From contig NZ_JONT01000001.1 of assembly GCF_000711975.1 (NCBI RefSeq), positions 285,938-349,937 on the forward strand: 64,000 nt of DNA. Reading direction: 5' to 3'. Positions 35,264-44,748 of this stretch are shown one piece after another. Under the pieces are notes generated by a model that was given only the letters and a program-made list of their open reading frames with translations, was not told the origin of the DNA and searched no databases. The stretch comes from Desulfofalx alkaliphila DSM 12257 (GTDB taxonomy: Bacteria > Bacillota > Desulfotomaculia > Desulfotomaculales > Desulfohalotomaculaceae). The position numbers were made by a program, and so were the translations under genes. Each line of letters starts with the position of its first letter. Within the stretch, counting starts at the first letter, position 1.

Positions 35264-36793
35264 GTGCCTGACAAAGTAACGCCTTCTGCGCCTGTGGAGG
35301 ACACTGGATATATTAATGCCACTCCGGACAGGTGGTTGAAGATTGGGATAGGCCCGCTGCTTTTGTTTATTGCCCTTGCGCTTCCTTTTCTTGGTGACAT
35401 GGAAGCCAGGCTTGGCTTTGGTATTTTATTTTGGATGATATACTGGTGGGTTAGCGGCGTTGTAGATATGAAACTAACCTGCTTTGTGCCGATTATTGTA
35501 GTTGCTTTTTATCCCTTTGTAGACCGGGAAACAGTCTTGAAGCTATACATGCACCGGGACCTTTTCCTAATTGCCGGTACAGCTTTGATAACTGCTTCCT
35601 GGGTACGGTGGGACCTGGCGAGAAGAATATCTCTTAAATTTCTCTCTGTGTTTAGCAATGACTCCAGAATACAGACTATTGGTTGGTTTTGGCTGTGTGG
35701 TATCGTTAGCTTTGTTATGGGTAACACACCGGTGGCTGCGATCTTTGCCCCCGTTGCGGTGGCCGCTCTTTTCTTTGCCGGATATAAAACTTTTAAACAA
35801 AGATACGACAGTAAGGCTGCTTCCAACGTTTTGATTGCAGTTGCCTGGGGTGCCTCCATTGGCGGTATGACTACCCCCCTGGGCGGCGGACAGGCCGTAG
35901 TAACTTGGGGTTTTCTTAATGACTATATAGGTACTGAAGTATATTTCCTGGATTGGACCCTTAGGCTGCTTCCTGTTTCACTTCTCTGCATGTTAGCTGT
36001 ATCAATATTTATATATTACTTTATGAAACCGGACCCCGATGAGTTGCGGTTCAGCGGAACTAAGGACTTCTACCGGGCTGAGTTAGAGAAAATGGGTCCC
36101 ATGGACAGGGATGAAAAAATACTGGGCTTTGGTTTTCTGGCCATTATCATCCTTGCCCTTGCACGTCCCCTATATGCAGATTATTTAACAGGGCCCTTGT
36201 TTGCGTGGACGGCTCCGGCCCACCTGTTCTTTATCTTTGCACTGCTCTTGTTTATAATTCCTTCTTCAAGGGAAAAAGGAGAGACACTGCTTACTGTACC
36301 TACTGTTACAAAGTACTTCCCGGTCCCGATATTGTTTATTTGGCCCGCTGCCATTGCTTTAGGTAGGGTTTTAGGTGAAACCGGTGCTGATGTAGTATTT
36401 GCTTCCTGGATAGAACCCTTAACTCAGGTTGCACCGTCTGCAGCAATTTTCGGTATCAGTCTTGCTTCATCCTTTATGTCTCAGTTTATTACCGACACTG
36501 CTGCTGCCGGTATCCTTATCCCGATGTTTTTGGAAGCCTTCAATGACTGGTTTGGCCTTGAGTTAGGTGCCGTGGCCATGGTCTGGATTGCCGGAGCTGC
36601 TTTAAACTGCAGTTTTGCCGTGGTGTCATCCACCGGTGCCCAGGCTGTTTGTGCAGGATTCGGTGCAAATATTAGACGTATGTTTATATACGGAATACAG
36701 ATTGCTATTCTGACATCCCTTGTTGTGGCCATATACTTTGTTGTTACAGTGGGAATATTAGAACTTCCCTTCTACTTGTTGCCTCCAAGATAA
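35264..36793 (+). CDS. SLC13/DASS-family anion:sodium symporter
   Basis: A 509-aa membrane protein with about 11-13 helices. DASS hallmarks are MGNTPVAAIFAPVAVAAL, GGMTTPLGGGQAVVTWGFL, and the late SQFITDTAAAGILIPMF. The family carries dicarboxylates, sulfate or related anions with sodium. GTG start behind AAGGGGGAA. It follows the sulfotransferase gene. A different SLC13-type permease lies at 54.3 kb. Confidence 0.9.
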   Translation: MPDKVTPSAPVEDTGYINATPDRWLKIGIGPLLLFIALALPFLGDMEARLGFGILFWMIYWWVSGVVDMKLTCFVPIIVVAFYPFVDRETVLKLYMHRDLFLIAGTALITASWVRWDLARRISLKFLSVFSNDSRIQTIGWFWLCGIVSFVMGNTPVAAIFAPVAVAALFFAGYKTFKQRYDSKAASNVLIAVAWGASIGGMTTPLGGGQAVVTWGFLNDYIGTEVYFLDWTLRLLPVSLLCMLAVSIFIYYFMKPDPDELRFSGTKDFYRAELEKMGPMDRDEKILGFGFLAIIILALARPLYADYLTGPLFAWTAPAHLFFIFALLLFIIPSSREKGETLLTVPTVTKYFPVPILFIWPAAIALGRVLGETGADVVFASWIEPLTQVAPSAAIFGISLASSFMSQFITDTAAAGILIPMFLEAFNDWFGLELGAVAMVWIAGAALNCSFAVVSSTGAQAVCAGFGANIRRMFIYGIQIAILTSLVVAIYFVVTVGILELPFYLLPPR

Positions 36794-36802
36794 CATAAAG
36801 TT

Positions 36803-36838
36803 AAAAATGCCCGAGGTCTTAAAGCCTTGGGCATTTTT
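36803..36838 (+). terminator. Intrinsic terminator
   Basis: AAAAATGCCC-GAGG with CCTT-GGGCATTTTT (36803-36838). Confidence 0.85.
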
Positions 36839-36881
36839 AAAGACTGTTAATAATGAAATTAACTTACTTGAGGTGTAATAT

Positions 36882-38633
36882 ATGAGTCAAAAAGATAAAG
36901 CAATAAAAACACCTCCGGCACGCAATTGGTTTTTTTCTGCTGCGGCTGTTGTTCTGGTGTTAGCATTTTTGCTTACCGCCTGGATGCCCGGCGGCATATT
37001 GTCTAATGAGAAAATAAGTTGGGTACAAAATTACGCACCCATTGCTGATAGCTTATATCTATCAACAGTTGTGGCGGCTATTCCCATACTGGTGATATTT
37101 GTTATGCTGGGTGTGTTTAGGGTGCCGGCCTATATTTCTACAGTGGTTGGCCTGGTATCAACCTTGGCCACGGCCATACTGATTTGGCAAATGCCTGTGG
37201 GCTTGGCCTTTAACAGTGCCTTAATGGGTATGCTAATGGCGGTCTTCCCCATTGTCTGGACACTGGCCAGCGCAGTTTGGATCTTTAACATGATGGTAGC
37301 CAGTGGAAAATTTGAGGTGGTCAAAGCTTCGCTGGGTTATGTGAGTAAAGACCGCCGGATACAGACCTTACTGATAGGCTTTGGTTTTACCACCCTGTTA
37401 GAAAGCTTGGCGGCTTTTGGGGCACCAATTGCCATAATTACCGCGATGCTGTTGGGTTTTGGCTTTCCCCCGCTGACCGCTGCCACGGTGGCCTTGCTGG
37501 CTGATACCACCCCCAGCGTCTGGGGTACCCAGGGTATGCCGGTGGAGGTACTGAGTTCAGTTACAGACCTAAACATTGTTGAGCTGTCAGCAATGGCTGG
37601 CATGCAGGCCCCGGTACTTGCTGCTTTCTTTCCCCTGGCTTTAGTTGTCATTGTGGCCGGTTGGAAAGGGGCCAAGGGAATCTGGCCTGCTGCTGTGGCT
37701 GTGGGGGTAACTTATGCCGTGGTTGGTATTTGTACCTCTAAAACAGGCCCTCATATTGTGGGTATCTCAGCAGCCATGGCTTCTATAATAACCTTGCTGG
37801 CAATTCTGCGTTTTTGGAAACCCAAAAATATTTGGCTCTTTCCCGGAGAAGATGAAGCAAACGGAGAAGTCAGTGCCGGTGATAGATTACCCTTTAATAC
37901 GATAGTGCGGGCCTGGTCTCCTTATATATTACTGCTTATAGTTATTGGCTTGGTTAACGCTACTCCTTTAAAGGCAATGTTGGCCAGTATAAGTACAATA
38001 ACTATTCAGTGGCCCGGGCTACACGAGGTGGTTATGAAATTGCCCCCGGTGGCCGCGGAGGTTGAACCTTACGCAGCCGTCTACAGCCAACCCTTATTAG
38101 TGGTGGGCGGTACGCTGGTATTTTTTACAGGAATAATATCATCATTTATCCTAGGTTTAAAACCAAAGGAGTCTATTGGTATTTTCCTAAATACACTTAA
38201 GAACTTGTTTTTCCCGGGTTTAACCATAGTAAGCGTTCTCGGTATCGCTTATGTGATGAACTATTCATCTATGACCTATACCATTGGGCTGACATTTGCA
38301 GCAACCGGTTTTCTATTTCCTGTGGCGGTTACCTTTATGGGCATGTTGGGTTGTACACTGGCAGGAAGTGTTGCCGCGTCCAATGCTCTATTTGGTAACT
38401 TATCAGTGGTCAGTGCCACACAATTGGGCATTAGCCCGGTATTTGCCGCAGGAACACTGACATCCGGCGGAGCCATGGGTAAAGCCATAGCATTCCAAGA
38501 CTTGGTAATAGCCAGTGGTGCCTTAAACAGACCGGGTATTGAGGGAGAGCTCTTGCGCCGAGTATTGGGCATCAGTTTGCTCTTTACCCTCTTGCTGGGC
38601 TTGATAGCCATGGCGCAGATGTTTCTGTTTTAA
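36882..38633 (+). CDS. lctP: L-lactate permease family transporter
   Basis: A 583-aa protein with many membrane helices (about 14). The stretch LLIGFGFTTLLESLAAFGAP with GFGFPPLTAATVALLADTTP and the late GCTLAGSVAASNALFGNLS match the LctP family, which imports lactate or glycolate. ATG start behind GAGGTG. It has its own transcription signals. The lactate-type permease and a chemoreceptor together suit a lactate-consuming anaerobe. Confidence 0.9.
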   Translation: MSQKDKAIKTPPARNWFFSAAAVVLVLAFLLTAWMPGGILSNEKISWVQNYAPIADSLYLSTVVAAIPILVIFVMLGVFRVPAYISTVVGLVSTLATAILIWQMPVGLAFNSALMGMLMAVFPIVWTLASAVWIFNMMVASGKFEVVKASLGYVSKDRRIQTLLIGFGFTTLLESLAAFGAPIAIITAMLLGFGFPPLTAATVALLADTTPSVWGTQGMPVEVLSSVTDLNIVELSAMAGMQAPVLAAFFPLALVVIVAGWKGAKGIWPAAVAVGVTYAVVGICTSKTGPHIVGISAAMASIITLLAILRFWKPKNIWLFPGEDEANGEVSAGDRLPFNTIVRAWSPYILLLIVIGLVNATPLKAMLASISTITIQWPGLHEVVMKLPPVAAEVEPYAAVYSQPLLVVGGTLVFFTGIISSFILGLKPKESIGIFLNTLKNLFFPGLTIVSVLGIAYVMNYSSMTYTIGLTFAATGFLFPVAVTFMGMLGCTLAGSVAASNALFGNLSVVSATQLGISPVFAAGTLTSGGAMGKAIAFQDLVIASGALNRPGIEGELLRRVLGISLLFTLLLGLIAMAQMFLF

Positions 38634-38655
38634 TTAATAATTGATTCTACTGTAA

Positions 38656-38687
38656 AGGACATGGTTAAGCAATTAACCATGTCCTAA
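38656..38687 (+). terminator. 13-bp hairpin, probable terminator
   Basis: AGGACATGGTTAA (38656-38668), loop GCAA, TTAACCATGTCCT (38673-38685). The stem is perfect, but the T tract is short. Confidence 0.6.
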
Positions 38688-38706
38688 TTTGGGTTCCTGG
38701 AGTGTG

Positions 38707-40602
38707 ATGAAAATGTCTCTTGGTTTTAAAGAAAAAATTCTGATCACTGTGGGCATTATGCTTTCAGTGCTAATACTTGGCATGATGTTTTTTAACAACA
38801 CTCGCATGCAGCAGGTGATATTAGACAGTGAGAATGAGCATTATGAGTTTGTATCGGAAACCTTTTATCAGAAAATGGATGAGTACTTATCGGTTTCCCG
38901 CTCGGTGATTATACCAATAGCCAACAATCCTGAGGTGGTGGATGCCTTTGCCAGGGGTGACAGGGAAAGGGTAATAGAACTGCTGGAAGATACCTATGCT
39001 GAGATGAGCGAAAAGGGGTTTTATAACATTCAGTTTAATATCCCGCCGTCCCACGCATTTGCCAGAATGAACCGACCCTGGGAGTTCGGTGATGATATTA
39101 GCTCGATACGCCCCACTGTGGTGGTTGCCAACAGCGAGCAAAGGGAAGTGATGGGCCTTGAGGATGGAAGGGCCGGGTATGGCTTTAGAGTTTTAGTGCC
39201 GATTTTTTCTGACGGTAATTACATAGGCAACGTGGAGACCGGGCTGGCATTTAATGAAAACTTTCTGGCAGATATGCAAAAGGTTGCTCCGGGGGATTAC
39301 TTTATTTACAGCGTAAATGATTTGGGAGAGGAAACGCTCTTGACCAGTACCCTTGAGGATGATGAGGACAAATACACCGTTAGTGCCAGTTTGGTAGAGC
39401 AAAGCATGGCAACAGGTGAGACAAATTATATGTTGACTGATGACAGCATGAATGCAATTCTGATTATGCCCTTCCATGACTTCACCGGAGAAGTAAAGGG
39501 ATATGTTAAGGCCGTGCTTTCCAGGGCGGAAACAGAAAATGCAATTACTGTCAACAAGCGGGAAGGTTTATATATTGCCTTGGCAGGAATTGTTGTTGCT
39601 GTTGCACTGTTGTACTTTGTTATTAGATACAGCATTCGGCCTTTATTGAATTTAAGTCGGGTAGCCGAAGCGGTGGCTAAGGGGGATCTGACCCAGAAGG
39701 TCAGTGTAGGCGGCGGCGCAAGGGATGAAATTGCCGTTATAGCCGCTTCCTTTGAGGAAATGATTTCAAATCTTAAGGCTATGATAGCTGAGGTGCAAGA
39801 AAAGTCAAGAACTGTAACTAACTACAGTCAAGAATTGGCTTCAACCAGCCAAGAGCTCAGTGCCACCGTTGAAGAGGTGGCCGGCACCACCAATGAGGCA
39901 TCTGCCGTCACCGCTAGCGGTGTAGAGAATGCAATGAGTGCAGCCCAAGAATCCCAGGGGGCCCTGCAGGCTGCCCGAGAAGGATACAGCAATGTTCAAG
40001 ACACAGTGACAAAAATAAATGCCATTTCAACAAGTACGGACAGTGTTTCTCAATCAATTCAGCTGCTGGGTGAACAATCTAACCAAATAGGCAAGATTAT
40101 AAAAACAATAACCGATATAGCAGATCAAACTAATCTGTTGGCTTTAAATGCAGCCATTGAGGCTGCCCGGGCCGGAGAGCAGGGTCGGGGTTTTGCTGTT
40201 GTGGCTGAAGAAGTGCGCAAACTGGCAGAACAGTCGGCCGACGCTGCCAAGGAGATTGGTGAACTGATAAGTGAAATTCAAATGAGCATTGACGGAACTG
40301 TGGTGGCCATGAATGCAGGTGCTGATGAGGTGGCTGAAGGTGTACAAATCGCAAATAATGCCGGTGCCTCGCTGCAGCACATTATAGAGGCAGTGGAAAG
40401 AAATGCAGCCATTATTCAAGATGTTGCTGCCGGTGCAAGGCAATCCAATGAGGGCATGCAACAACTAACTGCCGCCAGCGAGCAAATAGCCTCGGCAATT
40501 CAGCAGGTGTCAGGCGCCGCCCAAGATCTATCAAATATTGCCTTGGAGCTGGAGAACACAATTGTTAAGTTCAAAGTAGAGGAAGATGTGAACACGGTTT
40601 AA
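38707..40602 (+). CDS. Methyl-accepting chemotaxis protein with Cache sensor
   Basis: About 631 aa. An N-terminal membrane helix, an extracellular Cache-type sensor (about 35-265), a second helix (about 285-305), HAMP ([20 protein letters not shown]), and the cytoplasmic signalling hairpin with [20 protein letters not shown] and [19 protein letters not shown] 38707 or 38713 fits GGAGTG. It sits right after the lactate permease gene, so the ligand could be an organic acid, but that is inference. Confidence 0.93.
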   Translation: MKMSLGFKEKILITVGIMLSVLILGMMFFNNTRMQQVILDSENEHYEFVSETFYQKMDEYLSVSRSVIIPIANNPEVVDAFARGDRERVIELLEDTYAEMSEKGFYNIQFNIPPSHAFARMNRPWEFGDDISSIRPTVVVANSEQREVMGLEDGRAGYGFRVLVPIFSDGNYIGNVETGLAFNENFLADMQKVAPGDYFIYSVNDLGEETLLTSTLEDDEDKYTVSASLVEQSMATGETNYMLTDDSMNAILIMPFHDFTGEVKGYVKAVLSRAETENAITVNKREGLYIALAGIVVAVALLYFVIRYSIRPLLNLSRVAEAVAKGDLTQKVSVGGGARDEIAVIAASFEEMISNLKAMIAEVQEKSRTVTNYSQELASTSQELSATVEEVAGTTNEASAVTASGVENAMSAAQESQGALQAAREGYSNVQDTVTKINAISTSTDSVSQSIQLLGEQSNQIGKIIKTITDIADQTNLLALNAAIEAARAGEQGRGFAVVAEEVRKLAEQSADAAKEIGELISEIQMSIDGTVVAMNAGADEVAEGVQIANNAGASLQHIIEAVERNAAIIQDVAAGARQSNEGMQQLTAASEQIASAIQQVSGAAQDLSNIALELENTIVKFKVEEDVNTV

Positions 40603-40654
40603 CACCGGCTAATTTCATATGATAACCTAAGAGTTAGGATGCTTAGAAACAGAT

Positions 40655-40685
40655 GGGGGTGGACCAATTTGTCCACCCCCCTTTC
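40655..40685. terminator. Bidirectional terminator
   Basis: GGGGGTGGAC (40655-40664), loop CAATTT, GTCCACCCCC (40671-40680), between convergent genes. Confidence 0.75.
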
Positions 40686-40698
40686 CATAGAGGCCTTT

Positions 40699-41889
40699 TT
40701 AATGTACAGGTCTTGGATAAATGTTTTGCTCTTCCACAGTTAAATGGCTTGTGGTTTCCTGCCAGACCTCTTTCAAACGCCGGTAATGGTCGGCATTAAT
40801 GGTGTTGTCACATTGCTGCTCATAGTCTTTAATTGCTTTTTCCACCGGAACCACCCTATAGTGGTATTTGCCGTTTTGGTAATACTTATGTACCCAGGTG
40901 GGCACATAATCCACCTCTAAAATTCTGGTTTTATTTTCTTCCAAATCCTTTTCCAGTTTGACATTAAGTATAATTCCGCTATCGCTATACTGCCAATCCT
41001 GGTTAGATATAAAATTACCTAAGGAGTAAATAACAAAGACCTCTTCTTCGCCATGGCGATTGACGGTTCTTTTTTCCATGGGCTGTATTACGTGGGGGTG
41101 ATTGCCGAATATTAGGTCGGCACCCAGGTCAAAAATGTTGTCAATCAGTTCCCTTTGCCGGTTGTTGGGGTGACGTTGGTACTCCTCGCCAAAATGCAAA
41201 CAAACCAGTATCACATCGACTTCTAATTCCTTTAAGGTGGCAAGGTCGGCTGCGATTAAATCCAAATCTATCATATCAATGGCGTATTCCTTGCCCTGGG
41301 GTATTGGAATACCGTTGGTAGACTCGGTGTAATTTAATATCCCTAAACTAATTCCCTGCACCTCCACCACCAAAGGCTGTCTTTCTTCCGGAGTGCGGTA
41401 GTTACCCACCGCATGCAGCCCCGCTTCTTCTAAATGATTAAGGGTGGTAACTAAACCTGCAAATCCCCTATCTAAGCTGTGATTGTTTGCGGTGGTTACC
41501 ACATCAATGCCTACCTTTTTCATATCGTAAGCCAATTGTTCGGGGCAATTAAACAAGGGATAGCCGGAGTAACCGCCGTTATCCCTACCTGCAAGGCGCG
41601 TTTCTAGGTTAGCAATGGTTAAATCCGGTTCCTCCAAAAATTTACGGACGTCCCTTAACTGAGATGCAAAGTCATAATTGTCAATTTCATCATTCCATGC
41701 GGCGTTAATTACCGGCATGTGCATTAAAAAGTCTCCCACTGCCGCAATTTCAATTACCACCGGTTCCGGTTTAGGGGGTGGGGGAGGAGCATGGGGTGTT
41801 TGTGGCGCTTGCTCCTGGCTGCTGCAACCGGCTAAAAGAAGGTTGTGCAAAAGTAAAAGGCCAAGTATTAATACAATTCGAGCTCTCAT
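40699..41889 (-). CDS. CapA-family lipoprotein (PGA_cap metallophosphatase fold)
   Basis: A 396-aa exported protein. The lipobox LLLAGCSS follows a hydrophobic signal. A Pro-rich spacer leads to a calcineurin-like CapA domain with AAVGDFLMHM, TTANNHSLDRGFAG, FGNHPHVIQPME, and YSLGNFISNQ. CapA proteins are linked to poly-gamma-glutamate capsule or to unknown phosphatase roles. No capB or capC is adjacent. Start ATG near GAGCTC. Confidence 0.88.
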   Translation of the reverse strand: MRARIVLILGLLLLHNLLLAGCSSQEQAPQTPHAPPPPPKPEPVVIEIAAVGDFLMHMPVINAAWNDEIDNYDFASQLRDVRKFLEEPDLTIANLETRLAGRDNGGYSGYPLFNCPEQLAYDMKKVGIDVVTTANNHSLDRGFAGLVTTLNHLEEAGLHAVGNYRTPEERQPLVVEVQGISLGILNYTESTNGIPIPQGKEYAIDMIDLDLIAADLATLKELEVDVILVCLHFGEEYQRHPNNRQRELIDNIFDLGADLIFGNHPHVIQPMEKRTVNRHGEEEVFVIYSLGNFISNQDWQYSDSGIILNVKLEKDLEENKTRILEVDYVPTWVHKYYQNGKYHYRVVPVEKAIKDYEQQCDNTINADHYRRLKEVWQETTSHLTVEEQNIYPRPVH

Positions 41890-42000
41890 TGATGTTTATT
41901 CCTTTCTTAACTGACTTGTGAAAAGGGCCTTACCCATTTATATATATTTCGATACTTTCCGCGGGTATCCTTCACCCTTGGATGTGTAAAAATCATGCGC

Positions 42001-42028
42001 ACTGTTCGCTGATGAAACACAGCTGTGT
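42001..42028. promoter_or_regulatory. Candidate enhancer site for the sigma-54 activator
   Basis: ACTGTTC (42001-42007), six bases, then GAAACA: a TGTTC-N6-GAAACA inverted repeat. It overlaps the perfect palindrome ACACAGCTGTGT (42017-42028). A related ACTGTTC...ACA site lies before the AOR gene. It is about 140 bp upstream of the -24 element. Confidence 0.45.
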
Positions 42029-42157
42029 ACTAAAAAACCACACTTGCGCAAAAACACCAAGGCCGTCAGAAAGCAATTTCCAACCATGGGCTGTCATTGC
42101 TCACTAAAAACTCCTTCACTGCGGTTGAAAGTTTTTTATTTATTGAATATTTTAAAT

Positions 42158-42173
42158 TGGCACAAGAGTTGCA
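42158..42173 (+). promoter_or_regulatory. Sigma-54 promoter (-24/-12)
   Basis: TGGCAC (42158-42163), AAGAG, TTGCA (42169-42173): an exact match to the TGGCAC-N5-TTGCA consensus, 73 bp before the alcohol dehydrogenase start. Confidence 0.92.
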
Positions 42174-42245
42174 ATATAAATAAGGCATAGGGAAAGCGCT
42201 GCGCTTAAAAAAATAAATTTATTACTAAAAAGGAGGAGTTTATTC

Positions 42246-43397
42246 ATGGGTGTTAGTGCGTATTTCATTCCCACTGTAAACTTGATGGGTCCAGGAGCTG
42301 TTAATGAAGTTGGTGAGCGTGTTAAAAGTCTTGGTGGCAGCAAAGCTTTAATTGTTACCGACGCCGGCCTGGCAAAGGCGGGTATGGCGGAAAGGGTAAA
42401 GGGAATCATTGAAGCTGCAGGGCTGCAGGCAGTGGTATTTGACGGTGCTGAACCCAACCCCACAGATCACAACGTGGATTCCGGCTTTAAAGTTTGGCAG
42501 GAGGAAAAATGCGATGCCATAGTATCCCTAGGTGGCGGATCCTCCCATGACTGTGCCAAGGGCGTGGGGCTTTTAGCTGCCAATGGCGGAAAAATACATG
42601 ATTATGAGGGAGTGGATAAATCTACTAACCCGATGGTTCCCCTGGTGGCAGTGAATACCACTGCAGGTACCGCATCTGAAATGACCCGTTTCTGCATTAT
42701 CACCGATACCAGCCGCAAGGTTAAGATGGCCATCGTGGACTGGAGAGTGACCCCTGCCATATCTATAAATGACCCGGAACTAATGGTGGGCAAACCGCCG
42801 GCTTTAACTGCGGCCACCGGCATGGATGCTTTAACCCACGCCATTGAAGCCTATGTATCAACTGCAGCCACTCCGCTGACTGACTCTGCAGCCTTAATGG
42901 CCATTAAATTGATTTCTAAATATCTGCCCATTGCCGTGGCAAACGGTACCAACATGGAAGCCCGGGAAAAGATGGCTTATGCTCAGTTCCTCGGCGGCAT
43001 GGCCTTTAACAATGCCAGCTTAGGTTATGTGCACGCCATGGCGCACCAGCTGGGCGGATTTTATAACCTGCCCCACGGGGTATGTAACGCCATTTTGCTG
43101 CCCCACGTTGAACAGTTCAACTTGATTGCCTGTGCCGATAGATTCCGTGACATAGCCATTGCCATGGGCGAAAATGTAGAGGGTCTGTCTGTAAACGAAG
43201 CGGCTCAGGTTGCCATTGATTCCATTAAGAGACTGTCGGCATCCATTGGCATTCCATCGGGCCTGGCTGAATTAGGCGTAAAAGAAGAAGACTTAAAGAT
43301 TATGGCTGAAAACGCCAAGAAAGATGCCTGTCAGTTAACCAACCCGCGTTTGGCTACTTTGGAAGAAGTAATTCAAATCTTTAAAAATGCCATGTAA
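42246..43397 (+). CDS. Iron-containing alcohol dehydrogenase
   Basis: A 383-aa group III NAD(P)-dependent alcohol dehydrogenase. The coenzyme loop is SLGGGSSHDCAKG. Metal ligands are expected in DALTHAIEAYVS and the AMAHQLGGFYNLPHGVCNAILLPH stretch. Length is normal. AAGGAGGAG precedes the ATG. Its promoter is sigma-54, and a second alcohol dehydrogenase plus a kinase/activator pair follow. It probably interconverts an alcohol and the aldehyde that AOR then handles. Confidence 0.94.
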   Translation: MGVSAYFIPTVNLMGPGAVNEVGERVKSLGGSKALIVTDAGLAKAGMAERVKGIIEAAGLQAVVFDGAEPNPTDHNVDSGFKVWQEEKCDAIVSLGGGSSHDCAKGVGLLAANGGKIHDYEGVDKSTNPMVPLVAVNTTAGTASEMTRFCIITDTSRKVKMAIVDWRVTPAISINDPELMVGKPPALTAATGMDALTHAIEAYVSTAATPLTDSAALMAIKLISKYLPIAVANGTNMEAREKMAYAQFLGGMAFNNASLGYVHAMAHQLGGFYNLPHGVCNAILLPHVEQFNLIACADRFRDIAIAMGENVEGLSVNEAAQVAIDSIKRLSASIGIPSGLAELGVKEEDLKIMAENAKKDACQLTNPRLATLEEVIQIFKNAM

Positions 43398-43440
43398 TAC
43401 ATTTAGGCCTTTCATGCTCCATATTATATAACCTCCAGCA

Positions 43441-43476
43441 AAAAGAGATGGGGAAAATATCCTCATCTCTTTTTGT
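43441..43476 (+). terminator. Intrinsic terminator
   Basis: AAAAAGAGATG and CATCTCTTTTT arms, followed by TGTAAT. Confidence 0.8.
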
Positions 43477-43563
43477 AATGATGGTTTTTCCAAAAGGGTC
43501 TGGGGGGTAGGATGGAGAATCCTTTCATTGAACTGAACTAGACTGGCTTGGAGTTGGTTGAAT

Positions 43564-44736
43564 ATGCATAGTAAAAAATTGTTAGAAATTAGTAAGTTTG
43601 TTGCCCCGGAAATTATATTTGGCTATGGTGCGATATCCCAGGCCGGCGAGAGTGCCCTGCGGTTGGGGGCCAAAAAGATATTTGTGGTCAGTGATGAAGG
43701 GGTGATCCGGGCCGGATGGGTCGAGCGGGTGCTAGAGCATCTCAAACAGGTGGGTTTGGGTTATGAGGTCTGGTCTAATATTACCAGCAATCCCAAAGAC
43801 TATGAGATAACAGAAGGAACGCAGCATTATTTGAATTCAGAATGTGACGCCATAATGGCCGTGGGTGGGGGAAGTGCCATAGATGCTGCCAAGGCCATTG
43901 CTGTAATTGCCAGTAACGGAGGCGTGCTAAAGGATTTTGAAGGTATAAATAAAATTACTAAGCCCCTCCCCCCCATGGTGGCGGTTGCCACCACTGCCGG
44001 CTCCGGTTCGGAAGTTTCCCAATTTGCAATTATTGTAGACAGTTATAGAAAAATAAAGATGACCATTATTTCAAAATCCCTCATACCGGACATTGCCATT
44101 ATTGACCCTTATTTGCAGCATACCATGGATGCCAGATTAATTGCATCCACCGGTGTAGATTCCCTTTCCCATGCCATAGAGTCTTATGTTTCTTTGGCTG
44201 CCACGCCCCTAACCGACGTTCATGCCCTATATGCCATTCAACTGGTTTCTAATAACCTGCGGGAGTCAGTTGCCTGCAACGCAAATATGGAAGCTAAAAA
44301 TGCCATGGCCATGGCCAGTTTGCAAGCAGGGTTAGCCTTTTCTAACGCGATTTTAGGAGCCACCCATGCCATGGCGCATCAGGTGGACGGATTGTTAGAT
44401 GCCCACCATGGTGAAACAAACAGCATTTTAATGCCCCATGTGATGGAATATAATTTGATTGCCTGTGCACAGAGATACAGTAAGGTGGCTGAGGCGATGG
44501 GTGTTAACATAGACGGCATGTCAAAGTGGAAAGCCGCAGAGAAGTCCATTTCATGGGTTAAGAAACTGTTTAAAGATATCGGTGTACCCCAAAAATTATC
44601 AGAAATTGGCCTTAGTGAAGATGATGATGTATTGGTGGGGCTGGCCAAAAATGCAATGAATGATGCCTGTTTGGTAACCAATCCCCGGGACGCCGATATA
44701 GATGATTTGGCTAAACTTTTTAGGCAGGCATTGTAA
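43564..44736 (+). CDS. Iron-containing alcohol dehydrogenase, second copy
   Basis: About 390 aa, a group III alcohol dehydrogenase paralogous to the gene at 42246. The coenzyme motif is VGGGSAIDAAKAIA. The metal region is GVDSLSHAIESYVS with THAMAHQVDGLLDAHHGETN. GGAG at 43550 fits ATG 43564 better than TTG 43558. It is 12 bp upstream of the kinase, so it is probably transcribed with the kinase and activator genes. Confidence 0.93.
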   Translation: MHSKKLLEISKFVAPEIIFGYGAISQAGESALRLGAKKIFVVSDEGVIRAGWVERVLEHLKQVGLGYEVWSNITSNPKDYEITEGTQHYLNSECDAIMAVGGGSAIDAAKAIAVIASNGGVLKDFEGINKITKPLPPMVAVATTAGSGSEVSQFAIIVDSYRKIKMTIISKSLIPDIAIIDPYLQHTMDARLIASTGVDSLSHAIESYVSLAATPLTDVHALYAIQLVSNNLRESVACNANMEAKNAMAMASLQAGLAFSNAILGATHAMAHQVDGLLDAHHGETNSILMPHVMEYNLIACAQRYSKVAEAMGVNIDGMSKWKAAEKSISWVKKLFKDIGVPQKLSEIGLSEDDDVLVGLAKNAMNDACLVTNPRDADIDDLAKLFRQAL

Positions 44737-44748
44737 GGGGTGAAGTTG

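Noticed and set aside
43540..43556. TGGCTTGGAGTTGGT as a third sigma-54 promoter
   Set aside because: The GG-to-GC spacing is wrong, and it overlaps the ribosome site of the second alcohol dehydrogenase.
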